From Rhynchopus sp. YZ270_cl-10 (lineage: Eukaryota > Euglenozoa > Diplonemea > Diplonemida > Diplonemidae): DNA of 64,000 nucleotides. Positions within the stretch are counted from its first letter, which is position 1. Each line of letters begins with the position of its first letter. A model generated the notes under the pieces. It saw nothing but the letters and a program-made list of their open reading frames with translations, was not told where the DNA came from and did not search any database. The stretch covers positions 310,001 through 374,000 of the forward strand of contig OZ037933.1 of the NCBI GenBank assembly GCA_964035575.1, given 5' to 3'. Positions 40,366 through 52,392 of this stretch are shown piece by piece. Made by a program: the position numbers and the translations under genes.

Positions 40366-41313
40366 AAATAGAGTAATTCTTGCGGAATATGGCCCCAAAG
40401 AAAAGGGGATGAAAAAGAGTCGTGGGATTGGAGAAGGAAGAGTAATGTGTATGTGGAACATAAGGCAGTGTAGATGTGATACGACAAGACCTCCGGATGG
40501 TATCATGGTGTAGACATGGTGTGAGAAAGGTCTCGAGAACCCAAGAGCAAGCGAGAAAGGAAAATTTGATTTGAAATTGAAAAAAAAAAAAAAGGCCCGC
40601 TGCTCGTTGAACAGTTGTACCAGGTGGACACACCCAAGAAGGGACTACATCCATTTCGTGGTTTTCATCTGAAAAAAAAAAAAATAAACCAAGGTGGAGT
40701 TGACAGTACGCCAGGACAAAAAAAAAATTGGAAGGTGGGGGAGGAAACTTTGCAGACACACAGTCATTTCCCCCATCCTGATGGGGGAAGGGGCGATTAC
40801 ATGATGCAAGGACTCAAGAAAGTCCTGAAACGCAACACTGGGCGTTTCGCAATAATAAACAAAAATACAAAAAAAAAAAAAAATTCTAGGATGAACCTAA
40901 GCCTCTCTCATTGCATAGTCACCTTTGATCTAATAATAATAAGGGTGTTGTCTTCCCAGCTTTCTCTTCAATATTTGTGCAGCGTAACGAGGAAAGCCAC
41001 ATACCTCCAAACACGTACGTTAAATAATTTGCGCCACATGCACAGTAGACATGAGGACACACAAAAAAAAGGGGGAATGATCATCCTCCAAGGGGTTACC
41101 CATCTACACCACACCTGGAAAAAATAAACACACCAACACACAAACAATAGGAAGTTTTCTAATGAAGCACGTGAAAACCACTCCACTGAAACTCCTCACA
41201 ATCAATACCACTTCATTGGCACAGCAGGGGTGGTGTCTGAGGGGGTATGCATCAGAGGCACACTACGCCACATTGTCATGTAACGTGGTAAAAAAAAAAC
41301 GATTTGCCTCTGT
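40366..41313. other. Spacer with tail copies
   Basis: Family B tail at 40886-40925. A CATACCTCC at about 40988 could be a GTATG donor, but no exon can be built. No gene. Confidence 0.45.
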
Positions 41314-41832
41314 TCAATACCCTCTTCTCAGACGGTACTTTGCGGCCACCCTTTTGGATACTGTCGTCAATATCTCTTGCCCTTTTAGCCCTTCGAGAGC
41401 ACCCTCCTGCTCTGCTGTGAGCCGCTCCACTGCGAAGTGCTGTTTCGTGAACGTTGCGTACTCGTTTGCAGGGGTCTTGAGGGTCTTCCTAATGGCCTCG
41501 CGCTTAGTTCGGTTTTCCGCCGCCATCTCTTCGTAGACTGCACGTTCTTCGGGTGGTACTGTTGTCCAAGCAGACATAGCCTCCTTCATGGTCAGATTAG
41601 ACCCTGTCATTATCTTTGACAAAAACACCCTACGTGCAGACACCGGACCGCTTGACGATATCAACCTCTTCAACGCCTTCTGCTCAGCAGCCTGCATCGC
41701 TTTCAGCATGAGCTTCTCCTCCTCAGGTGTCAGTGTCAACGTGGTCTTCAAGCGTCTCTGTCCCAAATGCACCAGATTCCTCTGCAAAGGAGGGGCATTC
41801 ATAACCATACCAATAACCATGCGACTCAGCAT
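41314..41832 (-). CDS. HMG-box-like protein, probably mitochondrial
   Basis: 172 aa from the ATG at 41832. The first ~30 residues (MLSRMVIGMVMNAPPLQRNL) have no acids, suggesting import into mitochondria. Residues about 60-115 resemble an HMG box (RRVFLSKIMTG, then AMSAWTTVPPEERAVYEEMA). A weaker second unit follows (about 120-165). Such two-box proteins package mitochondrial DNA (TFAM/Abf2/kinetoplast-associated types), so a DNA-binding role is plausible. The boxes lack several usual aromatic residues, so the call is tentative. CATCCCTTTTGCAG, about 50 nt upstream, is a candidate acceptor. Confidence 0.55.
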   Translation of the reverse strand: MLSRMVIGMVMNAPPLQRNLVHLGQRRLKTTLTLTPEEEKLMLKAMQAAEQKALKRLISSSGPVSARRVFLSKIMTGSNLTMKEAMSAWTTVPPEERAVYEEMAAENRTKREAIRKTLKTPANEYATFTKQHFAVERLTAEQEGALEGLKGQEILTTVSKRVAAKYRLRRGY

Positions 41833-41941
41833 GGTTACCTTCACCCCCCTCCCCTACATCACCCTTCTAGGTATTCTGCAAAAGGGATGTGTGAGGTGGC
41901 CCAGGGTTGGAGAGGTGCATGGGGGATTATTTTGATAAAAT

Positions 41942-42090
41942 TGTACCGTTTTTTCCGGGTGTCGGTGGGCTGTAATTGGGTGTAATTGGGTGTAATTGGG
42001 AAAAATTGGGCCGTACTTGGGTATAATTGACCCCAGGTGGGTCCAGATGGGCTGTGTTGGGTCCGGTTGGGTAGGTGAAAAAACGGTACA
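41942..42090. mobile_element. MITE with TGTACCGTTTTTTC ends
   Basis: 149 bp. Inverted ends TGTACCGTTTTTTC and GAAAAAACGGTACA are flanked by the 6-bp duplication TAAAAT (41936-41941 and 42091-42096). The interior has GTGTAATTGGG repeated. No coding capacity. Confidence 0.8.
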
Positions 42091-43009
42091 TAAAATAGAA
42101 ATTAAATTCTAGAGTTTCAGGAAAAAAGAAAGGTAAAAAAGGTGCGTGGGGGAGGGTAAAAGGGAACTTCGGGGGGAAAAGTGGGGCTTTTGTTTAGTGG
42201 TATTCTGGGTATATTATTGGTTGTAGGTGAGGGGGTCTTGGCTATTGCGTTCAAGAAGAAGAGGATAGTGGGAAATCACCAGGTTGTCTTTTCAAGAAGA
42301 AGAGAAAAAAAAACTGTGGTTGTTGATGCAGGCACCTCCGATCCACTGTACGATGCCAGCCGGATGAAAGCTCAAGTGCCTGCGAAATAATGACAGACCG
42401 GTGTTTTTTTGCATGCATTCGGTTAACGCTTTGCATATGGGTGATATAGAGGGGGCGTAAAAGGGTGGTGTGAATCTGGGGGTGACAGAAGTTACCCCGG
42501 GTGTGGCAAACAAAAAGAAAAGTGAAGTTGATAGTGCAAACGGCTCTGGGACGCATGGCAGTAAAGAAGAAAAAGAAATTAGGTTTCATATACTTTCAAA
42601 CCAAAGAAGAGAAAGTAAGAAAAGTTTATAAGATGAACCTAAGCCTCTCTGTGCCTAGTCACCTTACTTGAAAGTTATATTATATGTGTTGCTAAAAATA
42701 AAAGCAACTGTTTCCCGTAAATTGAAACTTTCCAGTAGATTGGTTTCTAACATTAACCCTGTGTAATGTCTTAACAATTATACACATAGGGTGGACTTCA
42801 TCAGTAATTCCCTATTCAGACTTTGAAAAATCAAGAAAAAGTCAAAAATTGGGTGTCTTGAGTCTGACACAGTCGGCCTGACTACCATGTATGGAAACCT
42901 GATTAAATAGAACGCAGTTACTAAAGGGCGGGGGGGATATACTAGGTCAGAACATCGCCTGTAAAGGAAGATGTGTAGTGGAGGAAGCAAACTAACAAAA
43001 TAAGAAACT

Positions 43010-43191
43010 TAACACTCATCACACGATAAAACCCATGGGAGAGGAGAGGTTGTGGTGAAACGCACAACACCTCGAACCTGTTTGGGTGAGGAGTGGTCTC
43101 TGCAGCGCGGTTCGTCCCCTCAGAACCGCGAAAGGTGTGTTCAAAAAACGCTTTTGTTTCTATTTCCTCCTTTCATTTCATGTGACACAAA
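43010..43191 (-). repeat. SINE-like repeat, copy 2
   Basis: Shares the GCGGTTCGTCCCC/GAACCGC hairpin and the end CTATTTCCTCCTTTCAT with 12566-12724. Internal short insertions distinguish the copies. On the minus strand it is headed by AAAGGAGGAAATAGAAACAA. Confidence 0.55.
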
Positions 43192-43444
43192 AAAAAAAAA
43201 AAAAAAGAAAGCAAAGCAAAGAGAACAGTTTATCAGATGACCCCTCGATCCTCTCAATGTCTTAGTGGCTGTGCTGTGTGTGTGCTTATGGGCCAAATAC
43301 TTTGTTTGATTATAGACTACTATCACTAGCAAACCCGTAAACCCGTAAACCCGCAAATGCAGCCACGACAACTACATCGTAAGACACAATACAGCCAATA
43401 GGGGTGACGGTGCTGGTGGTGGCGGCGGTCAGATCTCCTTGCGT

Positions 43445-45269
43445 TCACGCCTTCATTCGCTGCATGAGGAGCACTGCGAACTCATCGTGCGAGATCTTGC
43501 CTTGTGTTTTGCTGTGATGGTGGTGGGAGGTGTGACCCACAAAGGTTAACAAATCCAGTTTTTTGCACTTCTTTTTAATAAATTGGTGGAGTAGTGTAGT
43601 TGCCTCAGTTGTGTTGCCACACAGTTGTGCAATATCTCCACTTTTCTTTGTTTTATTGGTGTGGCTGACGACCCCAAAATAGCACAAAATAGCACCCCCC
43701 CGTTCAGCCACACCATTTATTAGTCACCTCCTTTTACCCCCCTATTACATACCACATTGAGTCCGCCACATCAAACACTCTTTGCAACTCATTCTGTGAC
43801 GGGCACCCATATGAATCAAACTCTCCCCAACGTTTCTTGACTACCTCAAGCGGCACGTGCCCCGTGGAGTCCGGATTGAGCGATTCAAAAAGGTCGGCCA
43901 CCTTCTGCGCATCGAAGATGAGGGACACATCCCCCATCCCGGAACGGCTGAGGAGATGCGACGCCCGACGCACCCCCGCGGGGTGTGCCTCCTTTTCGTC
44001 GTATGTGGCTGCGTTCTCCACACCGCCACTGTCTGCACCTATTGCATCCTCCACATTCCCGTTTTTCAAAAAGCTGCAATTGTTCATCTGATACGCATCC
44101 ACATCCTGATGCATCTCGTACGGTACGTCGGTCGCCTCCCACCCACACAACCACAACCCACATCCCGAGCATGCAACACCATCCGTTTTTCCTGGAAGAG
44201 GTGCATGGAAGAACCCTGCCTCTGCGAGACTCCGTGGGTTGCAAGTGGAAGAGTTCATTGGATATGAGGTGAAGGTCGCGAGACGTGCGCGGACATCATG
44301 CATTTGCTGTTTTTGTGCAAGAAATTTGGCGAGTTGCGCAGTTTGGTCGGTACCGTTCCCCTGCGTCTCGCAAGCCTGAACAGAGGATTCCTGCAGTGCC
44401 TTCATGCTCCGAGGGCTCAGCTGTGGTATTTCCTCGCTATTCTCAGGAAGCGGGGGCGCTGTTGTGTTCACCGTCATTTGCTTCAACCGGGCAAACGCGG
44501 TTGCCGCCTTCCGCACTGCACGCACCCCTTCTTGGCAACGAAACAACCACTTCCGGGACAACACCACTGCATCACTCAGGATCATCACACCGACCGCCTT
44601 TGCCATTTTTTCCAGCAAAAAGGAGCGGACCGGGGCTGTTAACGCGCCCTGTAAATGCGCCACATCTTTTGCTACATCTGCCTCAAAGCTTCCGGCAATA
44701 CTCACCATTTCGCTCTCTGCCGCATCACGCACTGCGAGGAGGAAGAGCTCTACCATATCCACTGTCGTTTCTAATGCTGTTTTTAGCGAACCGCGTGCAG
44801 AGGCTGCGGATGGTGCGCATGGGGTCCGCTCCGACGCAGCAAGGCTGTTGCGCGCACAGCGCATCTGCTCCAACCCGGTTCGCACAACAAAGCAGTGAAA
44901 CGCTTGCGTCGCGAGGAAGTCCTTCACGAAGAGGCGGAGCTGCAGCGGGGTGTGCACAATGGAGGAGAGGAGGGCGGCGGCAGGTTCTTCTTCGGGGTCG
45001 AGCAGGTCGTTGGCGTCGGCCTTTGTGTAGGCCTGCGCTGCGTGGAGGATGAAGGTGTAGTGGGTGTCCAGTTCGCTGTCGGTCTCGGGGGTGGTGTTGG
45101 TGGTGGTGTTCTTGCTGTTGCTGTTGGCGTCTTTGCCCGTCTTTGCCTCAGAGGTATTATTAGTGTTGTTGTTGTCTCCCCGTTCCTCAAGTGCGAAAAT
45201 ATCAAGAAGACGCTTCGCCACCTCCTCCAACACCATATGCCTTGGGGTGGTTTCGATTTGGACTGGCAT
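43445..45269 (-). CDS. BIR-domain and EF-hand protein, two exons
   Basis: Exon 1 is 45269-43753 and exon 2 is 43511-43445. The donor is GTATGT, the acceptor CCACCATCACAG, and the junction phase 2. Product 527 aa. The first ~300 residues are mainly helical with an Asn/Thr-rich acidic loop (about 30-70). A BIR domain (about 329-402) has RLATFTSYP, zinc ligands C367, C370, H387 and C398, and GLWLCGWEATDVPYEMHQ. An EF-hand follows (loop NPDSTGHVPLEV, 465-476). A second, degenerate one spans the splice junction and ends QGKISHDEFAVLL. BIR proteins act in cell division or ubiquitin/caspase-type regulation; joining BIR to calcium-binding hands is unusual. Without exon 2 the second EF-hand is cut. 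A TGGTGTGG MITE lies in the intron. Confidence 0.8.
43657..43715. mobile_element. TGGTGTGGC MITE, copy 2 (intronic)
   Basis: 59 bp, flanked by TTTAT on both sides, inside the intron of the BIR/EF-hand gene. The interior CGACCCCAAAATAGCA matches copy 3 in inverted orientation. Confidence 0.85.
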
Positions 45270-46421
45270 TTGAAAAGAAGGGGGAAAGAGGGGTGGGAGG
45301 GGGGAGGGTTGGGGAGGGGTTTGAAGGCCTTTGAAACGGATTGTGGGGTTGGTTGTGGAGAGAAGGGTGTAGGGGTGGGTAGAAGGTGCTGGACGGCTTG
45401 GGGGGGTAGCGGAAAAAAAAGGGGGGAATGGGGTCTTTTTTGAAAGTTTGTATTAGTGAAAAGACTACCCTGAGGAGGGGGGTGTCCTCCACTCTACAAT
45501 GAATGTCTTTGTGCAGAGTTGCTATACTGCAAACGTCATCATTACTTTTTTTCTTCCCCCAAAAAAAATCGCCTTTAAAACCATGCTAAAAATAAGATGA
45601 ACGTCGCCTCCGTGTGCACATGCTCCCATTCGGCTGCGGGGTCTGAGCTTGGCCTTTTGATAAATCCCTGAGTATGGGAAATGACCCAAGGTCTGCAATT
45701 GACTGCACAACCTCGGGGACACACACCATGCGGCCTACATAGAGACGGACCTCAGCAATTCAGCCAATCTACGTGGAGTGTGTTGCTGCAGAGGTCCTCT
45801 GCCTCAGGCGGCATTGTTGCTGTGATTTGCTTAGTCGAGTAGTTCAATGGAAACATGCATCATACATCCACCTGCCATGGCAGCGCATCTGTTTACAATC
45901 CAGAAGGCAGAGCAACAACGAAAAGTCTGACTTGAAATACAACAGCCCCCTCTCATGAACGGTGTACCTTTGGTATATCACCGATGATATCCGATGATGT
46001 ACACCCCCTACCAGATTCCAGCGACAAACTAGTGAGCCCTCGTTTGGAGATATCAATCAAGGGGAGTTTGGCTGGGGCGGCATCTAGGTTCTGCGTTAAG
46101 GCAGTCCTAAGGCAAGCTCAGTGAGAACAGAAAATATCATAGCATTGGTTTAAAAATGCTTTGCTCAAATACATGAAATCTTCATCACACTCAACTGAGC
46201 TCTGAAAAGTTGAAAAAATGGAATGCGAATGTATGCCTCACGCCTCTATTCCTCTATTTCCGCAAAGATCCAACTTTCGTTTCGTGCCCTCAGGGGCAAA
46301 CGAAGGCGGTTGTATTGTGTAAATATCGCAGGGGGAAAACGCAAGCTTTTTGACAGGAACACATCAATACAGTAGCCCCTTCCCCCTCTATTGCTCTTTG
46401 CAACGACCTCCCCCTTCCCCC
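45270..46421. other. Spacer with one tail copy
   Basis: Contains a family C tail at 45927-45985. Otherwise no gene or repeat recognised. Confidence 0.45.
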
Positions 46422-46793
46422 TCAGGTCTTCTTCGCTAGAAGTGCGGTGAGGATGCTTTGGAGCTCCGCCTGGCTTGCTTCTGCTAGCGCATGCTCTTCT
46501 GCGAGACCTTCTGCTGCAATACGGTGTGCCGTCTCTGCCTCGACCAGGTGTTGCGTGAAGGCGGCAGACCCCGCTTCGGAGCTGTCGTCTGTGGGAAGCG
46601 CCTCGATGCCTGCCAGCAATGTGTCGTACGCCTCTAGCACCGCGCGAGCCTCCGCAGCCGCATGTGCTGACCGCTCCTCCCCTGTCCACCCCCCCGCCCC
46701 CAAACTCAACACCCGCAAGCTCTGAGACAGTCTCTCCGCCAAACCCCGCACATCATTCACCACGACATCCACCCGGTCCGTGTTGGGGTCCAT
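46422..46793 (-). CDS. MED21-like Mediator subunit
   Basis: 123 aa from the ATG at 46793, close to the usual MED21 length of about 140. The pattern fits the family: an N-terminal DRVDVVVNDVRGLAERLSQS block, a central LLAGIEALPTDDSSE motif matching the family's IDxLIDSLPxEES, then a long helix to the end (LVEAETAHRIAAEGLAEEHA). MED21 pairs with MED7 as the hinge of the Mediator middle module, which bridges transcription factors and RNA polymerase II. Assignment rests on motif order; another short coiled-coil protein cannot be excluded. A splice acceptor (CTCCACTACCCCAG) lies 20 nt upstream. Confidence 0.55.
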   Translation of the reverse strand: MDPNTDRVDVVVNDVRGLAERLSQSLRVLSLGAGGWTGEERSAHAAAEARAVLEAYDTLLAGIEALPTDDSSEAGSAAFTQHLVEAETAHRIAAEGLAEEHALAEASQAELQSILTALLAKKT

Positions 46794-46813
46794 TTTTCTG
46801 GTCAGAAGAATAT

Positions 46814-46845
46814 CTGGGGTAGTGGAGGAAGAGATAAAAGAGATA
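46814..46845 (-). promoter_or_regulatory. Probable splice acceptor of the MED21-like gene
   Basis: Minus strand TATCTCTTCCTCCACTACCC then CAG, 20 nt upstream of the ATG at 46793. Confidence 0.6.
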
Positions 46846-47695
46846 AAAAGGTGTGCGGGGCTGGAATTTTGGTAGATGTGTTTTCAGTGAAGTGAGGCGG
46901 GGAGGGAGGGGTTTCTGCAGAACATCTCTTGAAATGCATCTACTATTGAACGATATTAAAGCTAGCGTAGATCTGCAACATACTGAGGTTGTGAAAAGAA
47001 AGTCATGTCTCCAGGTTCATTCGGCAGGTGAGTTGTTACACACTCATCATCGGATGCCGACTGGGTGGGTCTGGGTGGGTCGCTTGAGCACGGTACACCT
47101 ACACATACCACGGTGCTTTTCAAAACCCCAGCCTAGCTTGCTATGAGTGGGTCGCTTGAGCACCAGGTGCGTTCAGTACCTCCTTGCAGTGTAACAAAGG
47201 GGGTGGGGATGGGGGGTGGCAATTTCTTTTTTGCTGTTTTTTTTTTTTGGGGGGGGGGGGGGGGTGGTTTTTCTTTCCCTCGAGAACCCCAAAAAGATGC
47301 GGGGGAGACAGCAACAAATAGGTGGGTGAGGCAACGAAGGCGCGCGTGTGGCCAAATTTGCAAAAAAAAGAGAAGGAAATAAAATGATGATGATTGAGAT
47401 AAAATCTTCGAAAAGCTGGAGTTGTCCAACGAAAAAAAATAAAAGAAGAAAAAGTGAAGTTGATAGTGCAAACGGTACGCAGGCACTGTCAAAAAAAGGG
47501 GGAGGAAGGGACGCTCTCTCTCACATGTAAATATGACAGAGAGGTGGGAAGAAGTGGGGGGGGCCACAAAGGACTTCTCGCAGCACGGTCATACCTGGCT
47601 GGGGATGGTTTTTTTTTTGTGGGGAGAATCTTGAAATACAAAAAAAAAAGCTCTCTCTCGCTGACGTACCTTCGATTAGATTCATATGTTTGTGC

Positions 47696-48905
47696 GCTCA
47701 AAGCCGGGAAAACAAAAAGGTGAAAAATTGTGTTAAACTGAAGTACGGTTGTTGTGGTTAATTGAGTACTCAAAAAAGAAACAAGCGGGCTTCTGTCCTT
47801 TTCAATCCGTTTTGTTTGCCCTGCAGCGCTGCCTCCAATCTTTTTAGAATTGACAACAAGTTGTTTTATCAAAAAAGCCCTCTCTCGTTAACGTACCTTC
47901 GATTAGATTCACATACTTTCAGTTCACAGAATTGAAAGCATTTGAGATGGTCAACATATGCACCTTCAAAAAATAGGAAATACAGGATGGGTGATAAAAG
48001 TACAATAAAATGTTGGTGTGATCACCAAAAACCGCTTCTCCGTGGTTCTCTCTCGAAGGTGCTCCGGTAAAGGAGGGGTATAGCCCCTAGCAGTTCTCCG
48101 TGGTTTTCCCGCGGGTTGTCCGTACCCCCCTGAATCACACCAAATCTGTGTTGTATTGCTCCCTTTGAAAACAACAACAAAGTGAAGTTGATGGTGCAAA
48201 ACGCCTCTGGGACGCAGGCACTGACACTCCGCGGGTTATCGATCCCCCGGAGTAACAACAACAAAAGAGAAAGCTTGAAAATATGAATGTGATTTCCCCT
48301 CACAAAAACGCAAATCACAAAAACACAACCGCGCCTGGAGGGGGTTTTGGATGACGTTATTATGAAGTTTTGTTTTCGTAACGTCACATTATTCCATTTG
48401 TTTGTTTGAGCTTTACCGAATCGCTCAACTGCGATGGAAAAAAATCGTGTTTTGATCTCGTCTCTGGAATAATTTCAGATAAAACTCGAGATCCGAACCG
48501 CTAATTTGAGAAATCCAAAAAAGCTTCAGAGATAATGAAATTCAGGGCGGGGCACGAAAAAAAAAAAAAGTAATCAAACTAAAACGAAGCCGGTGAGCCA
48601 TGAAGTGAATCCAGAGAAATTTTGAAAATGTCATGGTCACGTTTTGCATAACATTGAAACCATATTACATGAGTTTTGAGTCGGTTGCAGAGTTAGCTAG
48701 CCGAAAAAAAATATCAGGTCTTTTGTTTGTGCGCTCAAAGCCGGAAAACAAAAAGGCGAAAAAATTGTGTTAAACTGAAGTACGGTTGCTGGGGTTAATT
48801 TAGTACTCAAAGAAAACAAGCAAATCTTCTGTCTTTTTTCAATCCGTTTTGTATTGCCCGCAGCGCTGCCTCCAATCTTTAGAATTGACAACAAGTTGTT
48901 TTATC
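47696..48905. repeat. Direct repeat pair, about 180 bp
   Basis: 47690-47875 and 48720-48905 are about 90% alike (GTTTGTGCGCTCAAAGCCGG ... TTGACAACAAGTTGTTTTAT). They lie in the same orientation about 1 kb apart. Confidence 0.7.
48012..48143. mobile_element. MITE with TTGGTGTG...CACACCAA ends, copy 2
   Basis: Related to 40246-40365 through the CAGTTCTCCGTGGTT block and the CCTGAATCACACCAA end. No clear target duplication. Confidence 0.65.
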
Positions 48906-50219
48906 AAACAAAAAGGCTTCTATTTAGTTACACAAATCGTTTTTTGCTTGATTTGTGCTCCTTTTTTTTTGTAGTTTCGACAATCACCTGTCCGAGGACG
49001 GGTTCAGTTCACAAGGTCGCCCGAAGGATTTTTTTTCCCATTTCCTCCCATTTTTTTCCATTCCTTTTTAGGGAACAAAATACGTACAGTCCGGTGGAAG
49101 CTCCAAGAAAATGGAGTCGGCGGGGCTCAAGAAGAGGTTGCCCTCCCTAAACGTGCACACACACACACACACAACTGGCAAAAGGGGAGGTGTCGTCACT
49201 CACCTATATCATCATTTGAAATATTTGATTACCAATGGTACACTCCAATACTGTTGCCCTTCCCTCCTGTTTTTTTTTTTGTTGTGCTTTGTTTTTTCCT
49301 AAATTTTGTACATAACGAACCTACACCTCGGCATGGGAGTATCAGATGTGTACCATGTAAATGGTACAATCCATTTTTCCTTTTTTTTTTCCCATTATTT
49401 TTTTGTGAAAAATTGTTGGTACCGGTTAGTTGCCACCTGTGCAAGCTCCACTGTTCCAACGTTTTTTGTGTGTGCTTTGGAAGAGAAGGGGAAGGGGGGG
49501 CCAAAACAGGGTAAAGAAGGAAAAAGAAAAAGAAAGAAAAAATAAGAACGGTGATGTGTAGTTAACGATGCAAGTACACTCCGAGTGACCCACGTACGAT
49601 GCCAATGAAAGCATTAATACATTGAGGTCAAGGGTTTTTACCAGTGGAAAAAGCGCAGTAATGTCGAATTCTTCAGGTGAAAAGAAGAAGAAGAAGAAAA
49701 AAAAGAAAGAAAAAACGTTGAATCGCGTTAATTTACGCAAATTGAAACAAAAAAAAAACCCCCCCCAAAAGAAACGGGAAATAGATACACAATGTGACAT
49801 GCACAATAAAACTGAACAAACGATTTTTTTTTTTTGCCCACTGATTTGTCTTCACTAATATACTACTGTCATTTTTTTTCGTTGACCGCAGCACATTGCG
49901 TGTGAGCGGGGGGGGAAAGGAGGGGGGAGAGAATTTCTCTTGGTTGTATTAGTGTAGACACCGAGGAGTTCCGCTGCCGTTGTTTTGTTTGAAAACTATT
50001 CTTTTTTTTTTTGTTGCCATTCCTTTTTAAGGGTAAGGTGCGGTGACAAAATGATCCCAATTATATTTTTTTGGAAAAAAAATATTATTGGGGGGGAGAG
50101 TCACTTTTCGTTACGTCGTTGGGGGGGTGCTAAAAAACAGAATGGTGTAAGCTACAGCAAGAGATTGTAATCCTTTTTCCATTTTATTAAGTGCGGTCAC
50201 ACCAGTTATTTTTGCTTTG

Positions 50220-50358
50220 TTGGTACTCCGCGGAGGGTCGATATTGACAGGTCGCTGACACAGGGACTTTATACACACCCCCCCTGATATTGACAGGTCA
50301 CCGACAGGTCACCGACAGGTCGCTGACAGGTCGTTGACCGACTTCCGAAAGCACCATT
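50220..50358. repeat. GACAGGTCACC repeat (GACCTGTCAATATCG family)
   Basis: GAGGGTCGATATTGACAGGT followed by tandem GACAGGTCACC/GACAGGTCGCT units. Inverted relatives at 7930-7970, 8297-8345 and 20098-20150 carry CGACCTGTCAATATCG and a GGAGCACCAT-type end. Confidence 0.6.
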
Positions 50359-52392
50359 TGTGCTCTTTTTTTTTTGCTTTTTTGAGTCAATTGTTTTTGG
50401 GTACATTTTGGAATAAAAAAATGAGTGATGAAATCGTTTGAGGGAACAGAATAGGGGGGAGGAGGAGGGGGCAAATAAAAATGCATGGCGTGACACACAA
50501 AAAAGAGAACGAAAGTTTTTTTTGCGCTAGGTTGGCGTTTGCGAACGCTCAGAAGTGAAATACAGGAAGAAGAAGACAAAAAAATGACAAAGTTCAATTT
50601 GTTCATAAAAGAGAGGTGCAAGCTTTGGCACGATGAACCTAAGCCTCTTCGTAACTATCACTATGATATTCGTTGCGTACCAAAACAAAATCAAAAATCA
50701 AAACAAAAAAAAATAGAATCTGGCTTCAGGATATGACAAGTGAAACAAAGAGTGTTGAAACGTGCTAACTAAAAACGCATCTCGGTCGTGCTCATGCAAA
50801 GGGTGGAACGTGAGTGGTCCGTACCGGAAGAGAACGGAAATCCGACTGAAAGAAGACACAGAAAATTTGTCTAGATGAAGGTGCCTCTCGTGCACACACA
50901 TCGAAGGGAAAATACCTTTTTTTTTCCGTTTTATCGCTCCGCAAATTTGTTGTGCTTTTCGGTGTAGTGTCGATATAACGAATACTGAAATGAAAAAAAA
51001 AACAATTTGCAGACATGCACCTTCCATCGATTCTATTTCCTCTTTGCCAATGTTTGGTACAAAAAAAAGTGAAGTTGATAGTGCAAAACGCCTCTGGGAC
51101 GCAGGCACTTGACACTCCGCAGGTTATCGAACCCCGAAAAAAACAAAAAACGAAGAACATCAGAATCAAGATTGCAGAAACGCGGGCAAAAAAAAAAATA
51201 AAGATTTTTTTCTCTCCAAAATGAACACAAAAAGAAAAGGAAGAAGCCCTGTGTCGTTCCTGGACACATATTCCAAGGATCGATACCACTGTTTTCTTCA
51301 GTCGTATTGACACTGACGCATGATGTGTCACAAAGACGAGAGCGTTGTGCGTGAACATTCGGAACATAGCCCACAAAGTAAGCACCTGGGGTGGGGTGGG
51401 GTGAGCAAAAATTATGGCGGGTGCTGTTTCTGTTGTTGACAAAAAAACCGTCTAGTGGGTCCCACCTTTTGGTGGGGGGTAACTAGGGGTCTGAAAGAGT
51501 GTACGCAAAGAGCGAGCAACTCACGGGGCACAATATAAAAGGAATTCGCGATAGAACATTCTTTCTTCACAGATAAAGAAAGAATGAGAGAAGTTGAAAG
51601 TAAGGCCTCGCTGTAAGGAAAATAGAAAAAGAAAAAAAAGAAAAGAAAAAAAGTTTATAAGATGATCCTAAGCCTCTCGTGCTTAATGGCGAAAAATAAG
51701 ACAACATTGATGTGTTCCGGGGTATCGGAAAAATACAAAAAAAATTCATTTCAATTCACAAAAAAATAAATGGCATATACTCATGAAAAGCTGTGAAAAG
51801 CTGTGAAGATGTGTGAACTCTCATACCCCGGAACACACCAAACATAATAAAAGTGAAGTGGATTGAGTGCAGACGCCTCTGGGACGCAGGGCGCTGACAA
51901 TAATAAAAGACCCAGGGTGAACCTGAAACCCCACATCCTTTTCTGAAGAAGAAAATATAAAAAAAAAAACAAAGAAACACGCAAAAATGAATAAACCTTG
52001 TCAAAAAGAGAAGATTTTTGGTAAGATGCACCTTCGTGCGTGGTCACCTAGTAAAAAGCCCCTTTGATACCCTAGGCATACTCGCCCAAAACGGCTCGTC
52101 TGCAAGGTATGCCCCCTGATGTACACATAACTCCCCCTCCCATATTTTTTTGTACAAAAATAAAATCCCCAAGAGAAAGACTGCATGATGCAGTATAATT
52201 TTTTGACTGAACATTGCACACACTTTTCACTTTGGGCAAATGTTCCATTTCCAAAAAAAAATTGGGTGATCTACGATCGCCTCCGTGAGACACGTAACAG
52301 GCTGTGAGAGCTTATGAGAACTTACTGAGAGCTAGTGAAAAAATATCTCCCCGTTCATAGATCACCCAAAAATGTGCCTGGTATACATCTGA

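Larger units (their letters stand above)
41833..43444. other. Spacer rich in small mobile elements
   Basis: Contains the MITE at 41942-42090, tail families A (42522-42558) and B (42615-42665, 43220-43265), and a SINE-like repeat (43010-43191). No gene seen. Confidence 0.5.
46850..52392. other. 5.5-kb gene desert of retroposon tails and spacers
   Basis: Holds tails of families A (47454, 48182, 51069, 51852), B (50628, 51650, 52018), D (49944) and E (48968). It also has two related segments, about 47696-47870 and 48722-48905, that share AGCCGGAAAACAAAAAGG and CCGCAGCGCTGCCTCCAATC. MITEs lie at 48012-48143 and 50220-50358. I find no coding sequence of convincing composition on either strand. 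Confidence 0.6.

Noticed and set aside
41965-42010. GTGTAATTGGG repeats as interstitial telomere sequence
   Set aside because: Only three units, lying inside a MITE with its own target duplication.
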